From: Mauremys mutica
Lineage: Eukaryota; Chordata; Testudines; Geoemydidae
Length of the DNA stretch: 64,000 bases
Reading direction: 5' to 3'
Assembly (NCBI RefSeq): GCF_020497125.1
Contig: NC_059089.1
Coordinates: forward strand, 27,301,282-27,365,281
A program made the position numbers and the translations under genes. Under the pieces are notes generated by a model. That model saw nothing but the letters and a program-made list of their open reading frames with translations, made no database searches and had not been told where the DNA came from. Numbering within the stretch: the stretch's first letter is position 1; every line of letters begins with the position of its first letter. Shown piece after piece: positions 9,860 through 21,143 of the stretch.

Positions 9860-10069
9860 GACAATTAAAGCGCTGGTGAGTGTCCACACCTGCTGAGCAG
9901 CGCTGGATCACCAGCGCTGCACTCCTTATACCCCAACCGGGATGGGTTTTCAGCCAGCGCTGCAACCAGGGAGTTGCAGCGCTGGTTGTGGCCTGCAAGT
10001 GTGGACGGGGTGTAATTGCAGCGCTGGAAAGCCTCCACCAGCGCTGCAACTTGAAGTGTAGCCAAGCCC
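9860..10069. repeat. Right subterminal region with CAGCGCTG palindromes
   Basis: AGCGCTG cores recur near 9898, 9912, 9956, 9977, 10019 and 10039, mirroring the left end of element B. The last 30 bases form the inverted terminal repeat with 6041-6075. Confidence 0.65.
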
Positions 10070-10072
10070 TGA

Positions 10073-10488
10073 GACAGCATTGTTAGTTGAGCAGGGTGTT
10101 GTCCTTCTTGGCTGACTTAGCTTCTTTTGCTGTTTTTACTTCATAAATTTCTGATCTCATTTGAGATACCCAGTCTTTATATTTAATTACATTTATGAGG
10201 AGTCCAATAAAAAGTTGAAATTGAAATCCTGAACTGATGGTTACAAAATCAGAATAGTATCAGATACAAAGTTACATGTCTCAGACAGGCATATTTATGA
10301 GGCATTTGTCAGAAGGGTGCAAATTTGACTAAAACAACTCTCTTCTTTTGTGGCATCTACAAAGAAAATCAGTTGTGGTTAAGTAGATGGTTTGCCATTG
10401 ACCATTGTTTCTGATGCTGACCAATACAATTTGTTCCCTTGAGCTTCCCACACCAGTGCGTTTTACTCACCTGTTTTCTGTAGTTTTA
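10073..10488. other. Unassigned sequence upstream of the GAPVD1 promoter
   Basis: AT-rich sequence between element B and an L2-like fragment. I see no gene or named repeat. Confidence 0.4.
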
Positions 10489-10600
10489 CACTTGGATTGC
10501 AAGCTCTTTAGGACAGGGGCTGTCCTTTTTCTTAATGAGGGCACACTGACTAGCAAAAAGGGGCCCTGGCCCCTAGGTGCTAATATGAATAAACACTAAA
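10489..10600 (+). repeat. L2-like LINE 3' end
   Basis: The words TTGCAAGCTCTTTAGGACAG and GGGGCTGTC followed by AATAAA-type sequence match the known layout of L2-type LINE tails (a GTAAGCTC-TTGGGGCAGGGAC core). A second copy of the core is at 63911. Confidence 0.5.
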
Positions 10601-10916
10601 AGTGACATAATAAATGCTCCTTATGCAAGCAAGAGCTGTATTTAGTTTAATACACTTGGCAGGCCCAGCAGCTACACCCCATGCAGTACAATAATACAAA
10701 GCATTACAATCAGAAATACAGTTTTTAGACCGCCTGACTGCCCTGCCTACCCGTGCCTGTGGGCTTCTGTGCCAGGCCTGACAATCCGTTTCTGATCTGG
10801 TAGCGGCTGCCTGCTATTTCTAGTCCCATTTCTCCCACAGGCAGACCTAGATTTTCTTCCTTTCTCTCACCTCCTCTTTCCATGGCCGGACCCCCGCCCA
10901 TCTCTCTCCCCCTGGA

Positions 10917-10935
10917 ACTACATCTCCCAGAAGGC
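10917..10935 (+). promoter_or_regulatory. ZNF143/Staf-like site
   Basis: ACTACATCTCCCAGAAGGC is close to the known ACTACAATTCCCAGAATGC consensus of ZNF143, a factor found at many CpG-island promoters. The position just upstream of the putative first exon fits. Confidence 0.6.
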
Positions 10936-10947
10936 CTGGCGCGCACG

Positions 10948-10959
10948 CCGCATGCGCAG
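10948..10959 (+). promoter_or_regulatory. NRF1-like site
   Basis: CCGCATGCGCAG contains the GCATGCGCA core of NRF1 sites, 12 bases after the ZNF143-like site. Confidence 0.55.
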
Positions 10960-10969
10960 TGACGGGCCT

Positions 10970-11065
10970 GTTCGTTCTCGCTGAGGGAGAAAGACGCAAG
11001 CAGCCGCGGGGTCTCGGTGGAGCGGCGGCGGCTGGAGACGGAGAGCGACGGCGCCACATGCACAG
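10970..11065 (+). other. GAPVD1: Putative non-coding first exon of GAPVD1
   Basis: Downstream of the ZNF143/NRF1 pair the sequence is GC-rich and ends at a usable donor, GCACAG|GTTGGG (11065/11066). No transcript evidence is available, so both the start and the donor are estimates, and additional non-coding exons may exist before 33478. Confidence 0.35.
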
Positions 11066-11599
11066 GTTGGGCCCCCTCCCCTCTCCGACGTGCTCCCTCC
11101 TCCGGCGGCTGCTGGCCCCGGCCCCGGCGAGGAGCGCGCGCCGCGGGGCCCGGCCGGGGGAGCCCAGGGGCCGGAGGCCGAGTCCTCGCGCCCCCTGCTG
11201 GGGCGGCGCCGGGGGCCGCGGGGCCTCTGCCTGCTCTTCCCCGCCACTCCCTGGGCTCGCGGGCGGCCTGCGGCTGGGGGCTGCCAGCGCCTCCCCGCGG
11301 AGCCCCCAGCCGGCGCGAGCGGGGTGGGGGGGGGTCGGTCTCCCCCTGGCCCGCGCGGGAAGCGGGACGCGGGACGCGGCAGGGTGCCAGGGTCATGCGG
11401 GGAGTTAGCGGGGGAGCTGGGGCCGGAGCCCCCTCAGCGCAAGCCCCGAACCTGCCCGCTGCCCCCTCGGGAGAGAGGGACAATGGCAGAGCAACTCGCG
11501 CTCCCGTCAGAGCAGAGCAGGGCCGGGCCGGGCTGCTGGAGAGCAGAGAGAAACCTGGCGAAGCAGCGCCCTGGGTATGGACACGGGAAACCAGACATG

Positions 11600-12781
11600 A
11601 CAACGGAGTGTGTGTGTTGTGATGCGTGTTACATTCAGTCTTAGTAGCTGCTTTTGTTTCTGGACAGATGAATGTAGCTCTCAAAAACGTTCAGCATTTG
11701 TGGTGCAGAACCGTTCAAGGTCCCATTTGCCTTCGTGCCTTCCCAGGAGCCATTGTTACCTGGCATGTCAATATTTAGCAAACTGCCGTCATTGAAGTAT
11801 TAATGAGCCGTCTCCTCCCACGGCATTCCAAAGAGAAGTACTGCAGGACCATAGCCCCGTCTGAGCTAAGTCACTGTGACAGTACCAAGGTGTTTTAGAA
11901 TCAATTTGGGTAGCGTTTATTATAGAAGTCTTGGATATATTCATAGATTTAAAAAGCTGTACATGGAAGAGCATTCTGACTTTCCCACCTCTTGGTTACT
12001 GCTGGAATGTATCTGCTCAAATTGAATGCTTTTTCTTTGCTAAGTCATGATACTGAATTCTTCTTTATAGGACTAGCTTTTATGGCATTAAGGAAAACGG
12101 CACTGTAAAAATTGCTGATCTTTATAACTGAACATATGACCCTTTTGTTTATTAACGGGCTGGTCACTTTTTCTTCTTGAAGGCTAAAACTGTGGCCTAC
12201 CATGCGTAAAAGAAACAATCTGAAGATGATAGGGAACGAATTAATTATGGGACAAGTATAAAAGTTTTGAGAGTGAACCTCAGTATACTAGGTAAGAAGT
12301 TGGGGAGGAGTCTTTAGAAAAGAGACTTGTACATTGTAAACTGCTGTTACTTCACAGAGAACTTTAAAATATTCTGTCTAGGCATCTTTTTACACATCCC
12401 ATTTTCATTATTTTATTTGCTCTTTTTATTAGTTTCTTTGTATGAAAATATGGCAATGTTCTGAGAGCGTTTCTGTTCCCTAATTGAAATTAGTTTTCAC
12501 TTCATCTTTGGTTATAGTACCAATCATTTCTAAAGACTTCATATAGGAAATAAATAGGTGAATTCTTAAGACAGCCATCTGAATTCTTAGAGTGGGACAG
12601 ACACACAAATTTGTTTCAAATAGCATGTTTTTCAAAGTTTTCTGTGAGGCATGGCACTCTAACAATGACTGATTTCTTCTAACTGTACAAATGTGCTAGA
12701 TATCAAGCTCATGTGTCATATATGCGTTATTGTCAAAAAGTACCCTGGGAAAAAGACTGCCTAGTCATATTTTGATGGAGT
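11600..12781. other. GAPVD1 intron, no recognised feature
   Basis: AT-rich intronic sequence following the CpG island. Nothing is supported. Confidence 0.45.
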
Positions 12782-12785
12782 CTGA

Positions 12786-13791
12786 GGCTATGTCTACACT
12801 ACGCACCTCTTAGCGACACATCTAAATGATGGGGTCTAAATTAGTTGTTACCACTCAAGAAAGAGATCTTGAGTCATTGTGGATAGCTCTCTGAAAAACA
12901 TCTATTCAGTGTGCAGGGGCAGTCAAAAAAGTGAACAGAATGTTGGGAATCATTAAGAAAGGGACAGATAATAAGACAGAAAATATCATATTGCCTCTAT
13001 ATAAATCCATGATGCGCTTACATCTTGAATACTGCATGCAAATGTGGTTGCCCCATCTCAAAAAAGATTATATTGGGGAAAAGGTTCAGAAAAGGGTAAC
13101 AAAAATGATTGGGGGTATGGAACGGCTGCCGTATGAGGAGAGATTAATAAGACTGGGACTTTTCAGCTTGGAAAAGAGACCACTAAGGGGGATATGATAG
13201 AGGTCTATAAAATCATGACTGATGTGGAGACAGTAAATAAGGAAGTGTTATTTATGCCTTCTCATAACACAAGAACTAGGGGTTACCAAATGAAATTAAT
13301 AGGCAGCAGATTTTAAACAAACAGAACGCACAGTCAACCTGTAGAACTCTTTGCCAGAGGATGTTGTGAAGGCCAGGATGCTAGATAAGTTCATGGAGGA
13401 TAGGTCCCTCAATGGCTATTGTCCAGGATGGACAGGGACGGTTTCCCTAACCTCTGTTTGCCAGAAGCTGGGAATGGGTGACGGGTTGGATCACTTGATG
13501 ATTACCTGTTCTGTTCGTGCCCTCCTGGGCACCTGGCATTGGCCACTGTCGGAAGACAGGATACTGGGCTAGATGGACCTTTTGGTCTGTTACAGTACGT
13601 CCGTTCTTATGTTACAGCCATGCCACAGGTGCACAGTGTAGCCTCTCTTTGTCAGCAGGAGAGAGCTCTGCTGCTGACAAAGCACTGTTCACACTGGTGC
13701 TTTTCGTCGGTAAAACTTTTGTTGTTCGGGTTTTTTTTCACACCCCTGAATGACAAAAGTTGTACTGACAAAAGTCCAGTGTAGACAAAGC
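12786..13791. mobile_element. MITE interrupted by a CR1 insertion
   Basis: The left end GGCTATGTCTACACTACGC at 12786 and the right end CCAGTGTAGACAAAGC at 13776-13791 are inverted repeats of a turtle MITE. Its inner part (13614-13775) has the paired GACAAAAGT words typical of these short elements. Its middle is replaced by a CR1 fragment, so the MITE is older than the CR1 copy. Confidence 0.65.
12830..13613 (+). mobile_element. CR1 LINE 3' fragment
   Basis: This 5'-truncated CR1 copy shows the end of the reverse transcriptase frame (NRMLGIIKKGTDNKTENI, then LYKSMMRLHLEYCMQ) and the standard 3' untranslated region (TACTGGGCTAGATGGACCTT) ending near TTCTTATGTT. It is not functional. Confidence 0.85.
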
Positions 13792-13799
13792 ATGAGAAA

Positions 13800-14280
13800 C
13801 TGTTTGACCCTCCTCTTTATCTGCATCTTCTTTAATCAGACTGTGACAACTGCCTATGTGTCTAGCCAGCCTACCTACATCAGTCTCCTTAAAGGGGACT
13901 CCTGATTCAGGCCTGTATCTCTTTATATAGCTACGGGCTTTCTTACTCATTTTAATTTGAAGCCTGCCATCAGGACTTGTCCCTTACTGAATACTTTCTT
14001 AAAGAATATTTGCCCACTTAAGATCTCCCTGGTTTGTGCCCTGCATCTTGGTAGGACTGCAGGATGGTACTCATTTGTACATCTTCCTGTTCCTAGTTAC
14101 AAACTTCTTCAAGATCTCATGATTCAACATTTTTAATACTTAGATCCAGTTTCTATTGTACAAGGCTGCCACAATACTTTTATTTTCCTATTTCATAGTC
14201 CTTAAGTATTTCAGCCTAATTGGATATTTTAAATCACCCTTTACTTGCAATTCTCAAAATGCAATAGAAAACTCCTGAAG
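13800..14280. other. GAPVD1 intron, no recognised feature
   Basis: Nothing supported apart from ordinary AT-rich intron sequence. Confidence 0.4.
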
Positions 14281-14285
14281 GGGTG

Positions 14286-14903
14286 TGTGATGGGATGGAC
14301 TAGGCCCAAAGGCCCCTGCTGGAGGGTTCTGCCACATCCATCACAAGGAAGGAGCAGTGGAGAGGTCCTCCAAGCAGGGTAGAGTGGCTGCAGAGGAAGC
14401 AGCCGATCAGGGCCCAGGAGGGCCATATAAAAGGAGTTGCAGAGCAGTAGTCAGTTGCTGCTTGGAGAAGAAAGAACCGCAGGCCTGGCAGTCTGGAAGA
14501 GCCGCAGGGCCACAGACAGTTTGCTAGCAGGGACCAAGGGAGCTCCTGGCTGGTTGCTAGGAATGAGTAAGAACTGAGCCTGGGGAGGGCTACGGGAAGA
14601 TAGTGTCTCCAGGGAGGAAGCCCTGGCGATACAGCCCCATACCAGGGCTGGACTACTTAAAAACCAAAGCCCAGGGAGGGCTAGAGAGAGAGACACTACC
14701 AGAGGGGTACTGAGATTGGCCCCAGTGGACCGTATACCCAGAAGGGGGTTGTGCTGGTTAATATGCAGACAGTGTGACTCAGCCGGAGTGCTGTGTCACT
14801 GAGAAACCCCCCTGAGAACCACCCAAAGGGGTCGCCAGCACTAAAGAACGCAGACACGCCCAACCAGAAGGGGGCACTTGTGGTGGGTGCCAGCCCCGTT
14901 ACA
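14286..14903 (+). mobile_element. Solo LTR of an endogenous retrovirus-like element
   Basis: The 618-base unit begins TGTGATGGGATGG and ends CCGTTACA, the TG...CA form of retroviral LTRs, and is flanked by GGTG on both sides (14282-14285 and 14904-14907). A TATA box (ATATAAAAGG) lies at about 14425. There is no internal coding region, so this is a solo LTR left by recombination. The family was not named. Confidence 0.7.
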
Positions 14904-14907
14904 GGTG

Positions 14908-15344
14908 GTTAATCTTCACGGTGTTGCTGGGAAAATAGATCACTTTCATTGGGCGTGTCTGAGGATCTAGTCACATTAATTCACAGTGATTCTGTAATCC
15001 CCAGTGCCCACAGAGACTCTCACTGACATGGGGCCACCCATGCAAAACAGCTTACAGGATAGGGCCCTAAACTTGTATGACATGAAAACAACCTTACTAC
15101 AAAAAATGATTTTAGCATCTTGTTATATACAGCTTATTTGCAAATACACACTTTTAAAGAGATTGTATATAAATATAGTTTCTCTTTCCAGCAGATGCAG
15201 AATCCTGCTAATGTGAAATAAGCCCTTATTTGCTTAATAACTTTAAGAACCTCCCAATCTCTTATATTCTTTGGGTAGAGTGTCACGTAGTAAAATGTTC
15301 TAAAAATATAATCACGTATACACATTAGAAATATATTAGCAAGG
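14908..15344. other. GAPVD1 intron, no recognised feature
   Basis: Ordinary AT-rich intron sequence; nothing supported. Confidence 0.4.
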
Positions 15345-15478
15345 AAAAGCAGCAGAGAGTCCTGTGGCACCTTATAGACTAACAGAAGCGTATGCTCCAA
15401 AATGTCTGTTAGTCTATAAGGTGTCACAGGACTCTTTGCTGCTTTTACAGATCCAGACTAACATGGCTACCCCTCTGA
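15345..15478. repeat. Fold-back copy of an abundant interspersed repeat
   Basis: Two arms of about 42 bases (15345-15386 and 15405-15446) are inverted copies of AGAGTCCTGTGGCACCTTA-type sequence around an 18-base loop. The right arm continues with GATCCAGACTAACATGGCTA. The same family appears at 28360, 30760 and 60705. Confidence 0.75.
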
Positions 15479-15693
15479 TAATTAGCAAGGAAGATACTGC
15501 TGACCCTTTATTAATGGGCCATTTTTAGCATCTGTTGTCTTTGTTATTACTTAAGATGCAGACAATTGTAGTGGTTTTTTTTTTTGCTTATGTCATGACA
15601 AATTTAAATATAGTGGTACTGTATGTGGTATTCACAGAGTTATAAAGTTTGACGTGGTTTAAGTAAACAGAGTTTTTTAATGTTTGTCTAAAA

Positions 15694-16597
15694 CGGGGTG
15701 GGCAAACTTTTTGGCCCTAGGGCAACATCTGGTACAGAAATTGTATGGCAGGCCGGGTAGGGAAGGCTGGGGGAGGCTATGCCTCCCCAAATAGCAAGGC
15801 ATGGCCTGGCCTCCACCCCCTATCCAGCCTCCCGGAACCCCTACCCAATTCCCCCGCTCCCCACCCCTGACTGCCCCCGGGGATTGCCGCATCCTATCCA
15901 AACATCGCTGCTGTCTGCCCCCAACCATCCCCCCCAGGACATCTGTCCCCTATCCAATCCCCCCTGCTCACCACCCCCGGGACCCCCGCCCCATCCAACC
16001 TCCCCTGCTCACCACCCCGACCTCCCCCCCATTCAACCCTCCCTGCTCTCCCCGCCCCACATTACCTGTGGGGTGGGGAAAGGGGGGGCTCAGTCCTTTC
16101 CCTATGCGTTTCCCCTGCTCATTTGGCTGCTTTCCCTGGCAGTCAGGCAGGGCTCATTCCTTGTCTGGGCTTGCCTGCTGGGGAAAAGGGCCAAGCATGC
16201 TGGGGGTGGAGGGGGGCTCTGGCTTGCTCTGCCCCTGTCCCTGGCAGCAGGGCCCAGGCCTCTTGACCGCCCCCCTGCTCCTCGCCCCCTCCCCCCCCGA
16301 AACTCCCTCTGACCGCGCCACCCTGGAGCACCAGGTCTGGCAGCAGTATAGCCGCGCTGCCTGGCCGAAGCTGCAGCCATGCTGCCCAGGCACTGGGGGA
16401 ACTGAGACTGCAAGGGAGGGGAGCAGAAGAGGAGTGGCCACGGGCTAGCTTCCACCCGTCTCACCGTGCTGCTGGGGAGTTGGGCTGGCTCCTTCGCAAG
16501 CCTGTCCTGACCCCACTCCCTGGCAGGAGCTCGGGGGCCAGAGGGAAGGGTCCTGCCAGCCGGATGTGGTCTGCGGGCCGTAGTTTGCCCTCCTCTG
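15694..16597. mobile_element. hAT-type non-autonomous element
   Basis: The ends CGGGGTGGGCAAACTTTTTG and CTACGGCCCG...CAGAGGAGGGCAAAC are degenerate inverted repeats of a hAT family, flanked by a perfect 8-bp duplication GTCTAAAA (15686-15693 and 16598-16605). The interior is C/G-rich and holds long Pro-rich open frames on both strands, which are not genes. Confidence 0.85.
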
Positions 16598-16605
16598 GTC
16601 TAAAA

Positions 16606-17610
16606 GGTCACCTGCCTTCCCCTTGTCAAATATTTCTTGTGAACTTTTGTTTTTCTCTGTAAATTTAAATAGTGTAACCTGTGAAAATGGCATCTTTACA
16701 AATGTGGTTTTGGGGTGGGGTTTTTATTCTTTTATTATTTTTGGTTTTTTGAGTAGGTGAAAATGTTCCTCTGGGATTAAGCTAGCAATTGTGGAGTCTG
16801 AAAGTTTGTGGTCCTCTCTTGTAAATATAGACAATCTTAAGTTTATCTGTTTTTAAGTGTTATCAAACTTAAAGCCTTCATGCTGTTTATTTACATTTCG
16901 CAGATACTGTTTGTTTATTAATAAGTAAAAAAAAAATGTTTGGTGAGAGGGACTAATTCCCCACAACTTCATGGTTGTGTGTGATGACAGCATTTCCACA
17001 GACTTTCAAAGCTGACTTTCGTTGAAGCTGAGGTGATAGAAAATAAATTGGAACTGTGCTACAATGTACTTTGGGACTAAGATCCAAGTATAGGGCTTTA
17101 CATCTGTAAATGAGAGAGAGCAATTGCAATGAGTTTTATTGGTAATATCAATATTTATTTAAATTTATAAAATATAAAAAGATGCCATTCTTAAAACAGT
17201 AGGTGTGTTTGACATAAATTAGAGGCAAATAATGCTAGCAACTAATAGCCCTGAACTCCCAACCATCACACCATCCTCAACCCCTATCAAGTTCCTCTTA
17301 CTCCTAAGGTCTTGGCAAATAGATATGCTTTGCAGTGTGCTCTGGAGGTCAGCAGATCTGGGATGCTTTGGACCAGGGAGAGGAGGTTGCAAGCTGCTCA
17401 TGGAGAACAACCTATTGCCAGCCTCCTTTCTCTTAAATCCAAGGGATTCCAATTTGTGCATATCTGCTGTTGCAAGTGTGGTAGGATGGCATAAGAAGAG
17501 AGACAATGCCTTAAGTAAGAATGTACAAGCTATTGGGTTAATGACCATTTTCTAGTAATACCTCCACTCTTTTTTTTTTTTTTCAGCACAAAATGAGTCA
17601 TCTAAAAATG
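16606..17610. other. GAPVD1 intron, no recognised feature
   Basis: AT-rich intron sequence with a poly-T run at about 17570; no gene. Confidence 0.4.
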
Positions 17611-17940
17611 GTTATGTCTACACTGCCCATCAGTGGGTAGGGTTAGTGTAGAGTCATGCAGCAATGAAAAGCAAGTTGCATCCATACTGGAGAGTGTAGC
17701 TATCCATGTCAATGAAAGGCTCCATCAACCAGAGGCAGCTGTTAAAAATAGTGTAGATGTGGGAGGTGCTGCTTGGGCTGCAGAGAATCATGTAGGATAT
17801 ATACCCACAGGCTTCAGGCATACCTTTATTTGCCCTAGCAGTGCCTCTCTGTCTGCCATGGTCTTTATCCCCTTCAAAGGGGGGCTAACAGTGTATGTAC
17901 TTTACATGCCGCCATACATGGTGTGCAGTGTAGACATAGC
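17611..17940. mobile_element. MITE with GTTATGTCTACACTG ends
   Basis: Inverted ends GTTATGTCTACACTG (17611) and CAGTGTAGACATAGC (ending 17940) enclose 330 bases without coding content. The end sequence belongs to the GTCTACAC group of turtle DNA transposons. Confidence 0.7.
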
Positions 17941-17944
17941 TTTA

Positions 17945-19965
17945 GACACTGCATAAGTCCATCCATCAAATGATCGATGTACTCTGTAAAGGGGTCCTGA
18001 ACATTAAGGGACTTCCTACCCGCACAAAAAAATCCCACCTCATACTTTAAACTATAAATTATTATTATCCTAGATTTCAAGCTGGGTTGAGGCTTCCACC
18101 AAAGACAATACTTTGGAAAAACAAAGCATCTATTCTGTAGGAAAAACCCTGGAGATAGATGTGAATGTAAGCACCGTGTATAGACATTTAGTCTTCTGTT
18201 AAAGAGAATATGCTATCTGAATTTTAAAACATTGCTTAGATATGATAGTTGATCTCCCTAACTCCTGAGGTAGGGTTATGAAACTAAACTAAAAATTTGT
18301 TATACTGTGTGGTTAGTAAAGGAGGAAGACATTTGCCTTTTTGCCTATAGGAAATGTACGCAAAAGGTCACCAGATAGGTGTGTGTTTGTTTTTGTTTCA
18401 CCACACTAATGTGGACACACTTGATTACAAACACCACTATATTCTGATACTAGTTGTATTCACAAATCTTCCTTCCCACTCCAGTTGTGCTAAATTGTGC
18501 CCAGGAATAGTAATCCTGTTGAATAGACAATACATTCAGTGTTGCAGTGCAGCCAGTGGGCACAAGTGAATTTATAATGCGAAGTTGGGTTAGTCTACTA
18601 TTAAAGTTGAGGTTTGAAAGTTTGAGATGCTGGTTTTTAAAGTTTAGAACTCAGTTCATATAATTTATTAAGCTATCTTTTATTTACAAGTAAAATTTTC
18701 AGCTTTTACCTTTTTAGCTAGCTCTTTGAGACACATGCCATTTATTTAAATTCAAATTTTGTTGCTTTTTAGCTGTTACTGTATATGTTAATGAGACAGG
18801 AAACATTTTCTGTTTTCATGTGGGACAAATTATCAGGGAACCCAAGCAAGCTTGCTTAGGAGATATTTTTCAGTTTGACGGAATGGTTCCAATTTTGTCT
18901 TGGTTTGCCCTGCCTAGATTTGACCTGTCCAAACTTGCTATGGAAGCTGAATCCTGTGTGGGCGCCGTGCTAAAAAATAACCTGAAGCAAGAAATGTTCC
19001 AAGGGAGAAGAAAAGAAAAAATAAAACTTACTAATGATCTTTACCACTTTGGTAAATAATCCTTATAAATTTTGTTTAATGGTTTTTTTTTTTTTTTTTT
19101 AAGTGAAGCACAAGTATTTTATAGAGCTGGTGTTTTCTTTACATTGCAATACAAAATCAGACATGTATTTTGTATTAAGCATTAGTTGAATTTTCAGTCA
19201 TCTAATTCAATATAGTGGTTTTTAGGATTGTATTGCTTTTTATCTGCCTGTCCTAGGTATTTCTAAGGCGTTTATCACCTTGGTATCTAAGCACCATATC
19301 CCCTTTTTCTTATGTTGTGACAGCAGTTGTCAAATGTCATGTCATACAGGTATGACAAAACATTTCAGCTCATGCTATCCAAGAGCATCATGATGTGTTG
19401 TATATTAACATTAATCATTGTATTACAGTACATTTCTGTGGCTTGTCATTCTTTTTTAGTAGTGTTTAAGCAGCCTCATGATAATTTACAGCCCCGATAC
19501 CAAAAAACCACTTCAGCGTATCTACATTGAAATTACGGAGATACCTGGATTTTTCATATTAAATTCCTGCTAGTTGCTTAAATTCTATTGTTTCTGCAGC
19601 CACATGGAATTTAAACTTCTGTTTGTCACAGAAGTGATTTAAATATCTGGATTTTATAAACTTTTGTCCTTTGGACAACTGTAAATAAACTTTCACCTCT
19701 TCAAGTTGATAAGTTCTTTGTCTGGGACCATAAGGTGATTTTCATGAGCACTTACAAGCTAACACAGTTGGGCAATTATGACTTTTTGTATTCCATAGAA
19801 GTTAATAAGAACATTCTTTAAAATTCTTGTCCTGAATGCTGGAGTGAATTGAACTGCTCTGCAGTACAGGAAGGTTACAGCACATACAATTGTTTGCTCA
19901 TCATGATTTCTTTAGATAAGTAAGAAGGGAGGAACTTTATTTGATTTGTCTCTTTTTCCAAGTAG
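17945..19965. other. GAPVD1 intron, no recognised feature
   Basis: AT-rich intron with a poly-T run near 19083. I see no gene, RNA or named repeat. Confidence 0.4.
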
Positions 19966-19970
19966 CTGGG

Positions 19971-21143
19971 TGTGACGGGTTGGACCCCTTAAGGTGCCAC
20001 CTGATGTGCTGGGATTTCACTGCACTTGCCTGTTCTGCCAGCCAGGGCACCCTTTTTACCTGTCTTGCTGAACCAGGCTATTATGCCTCCTCCAGCACAC
20101 ACACAGGCAGGGCCACACCCAACTGCAGAATGAAACAAACACTGAGATCAGCTCTGGGAAGCCTGAGTTTAAGGGATTTACCCCAGCACTCAGGTGTCCA
20201 CCTCCCTTGGAGTGCAGCTCCAAAGGTATATTATGAAATCCATCCCCTCCCTCAATGTGGAGGAAGGTATGCATACCCCCGCCCCATTATGAATTGCAGA
20301 AATGGGGTTATATTATAAACAAGAAATACCTTTATTAACTATAAAAGGTGAATTTTAAGTGGTTAAAGAGAGAGTAATCTGCTTTGTTCTGTTTGCTAAG
20401 CAAATAAAACAAAACACACATACTAAGCTTGTTTCACTAAATAAATTGGTTACAAATAGTAATTTCTCACCCTAAATATTGTCATAGATAGATTACCGAA
20501 AGTCTTGAAAGGCAGCTACGCTGGCCTGCAGCTTGAGACTTCAGGTATTTCCACTCAGACTGGACCCCCTCTCAGCTTGGGTTCAGCCTTTCTCCCGTCA
20601 GTTCAGTTCTTGCTTCCAGGTGTTTTTCAGTGTCTCTTTGGGTGAGGAGGCAGAGGAGAACCATGATGATGTCACTCCCCTGCCTTATATAGCTCTTGTG
20701 TATGGTGGGAACTCTGTCTCCCAGTGGAAGAACACTGGCATTCCAAGGGGTGGGTCCAGTACCAGGTGACGCTGACCCATGTCCCTGCAGGGCTGTGGCA
20801 GCCATTACTTGTAGGCTGTCTGGAGCGTCCACAGAAAGACTACGCTCTTTCACGTCCATTGTCTTTGCTATTGGGCCATTAGCCCTGTCTGGATTTTTGA
20901 TTGTACCTGAAGGGCTAGTTGGGGGGTGACACCCAAAGTAATACATTTGAAATAGATACATAGTCAATATTCCTAACTTCAGATACAGAAATGGTACAGG
21001 CACACGCATTGGATACTCACATTCAGGAAATCCTAACCTTTCCAATTATATCTTACATGAGCCATCTTGCATAAAGTGTATATCAGTTATGTCATTCATT
21101 TCATAAGCATATTTTCATAAAGAATATGGAGTGAAATATCACA
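19971..21143 (+). mobile_element. Solo LTR, 1.17 kb
   Basis: The unit starts TGTGACGGGTTGGACC and ends ATATCACA, so TGTGA...TCACA, with a perfect 5-bp duplication CTGGG at 19966-19970 and 21144-21148. It contains a TATA-like box (CTTATATAGC near 20683) and several AATAAA words. No internal retroviral genes are present. I assign it to LTR retroelements; whether ERV or another class cannot be told from an LTR alone. Confidence 0.78.

Larger units (their letters stand above)
6041..10069 (+). mobile_element. Complete PIF/Harbinger element B
   Basis: This is a 4.03-kb full-length DNA transposon. The ends match as inverted repeats: GGGCTTGGCTACACTT at 6041 and AAGTGTAGCCAAGCCC ending at 10069, continuing to AAGTTGCAGCGCTGG. 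It is flanked by TGA on both sides (6038-6040 and 10070-10072), the 3-bp duplication expected of this superfamily. Inside are an intact transposase (6412-7656, plus), a two-exon Myb/SANT gene (9686-7908, minus), and a BEN-like gene (8590-9075, plus) nested in the Myb intron. The transposase is uninterrupted, so this copy could be a source of the short MITEs with the same ends elsewhere in the window (for example 22618-22817). Confidence 0.92.
10880..11580 (+). promoter_or_regulatory. GAPVD1: CpG island, likely GAPVD1 promoter
   Basis: This 700-base stretch is very rich in G, C and CpG, unlike the AT-rich surroundings, and it is the only such island outside repeats in the window. It lies 22 kb upstream of the GAPVD1 start codon on the correct side, as expected for a housekeeping gene with a long first intron. 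It contains ZNF143-like and NRF1-like sites at 10917 and 10948. Its long open frames on both strands are a by-product of base composition. Confidence 0.7.

Noticed and set aside
10725..11684. A 319-codon minus-strand frame and several plus-strand frames in the CpG island
   Set aside because: They are rich in Ala, Gly, Pro and Arg, overlap each other on both strands and lack domain motifs; they follow from high GC content.
15779..16464. Long Pro-rich frames on both strands
   Set aside because: They lie inside a non-autonomous hAT element and reflect C-rich composition.
20572..21045. A 157-codon minus-strand frame
   Set aside because: It lies within the solo LTR and shows no recognisable protein motif.
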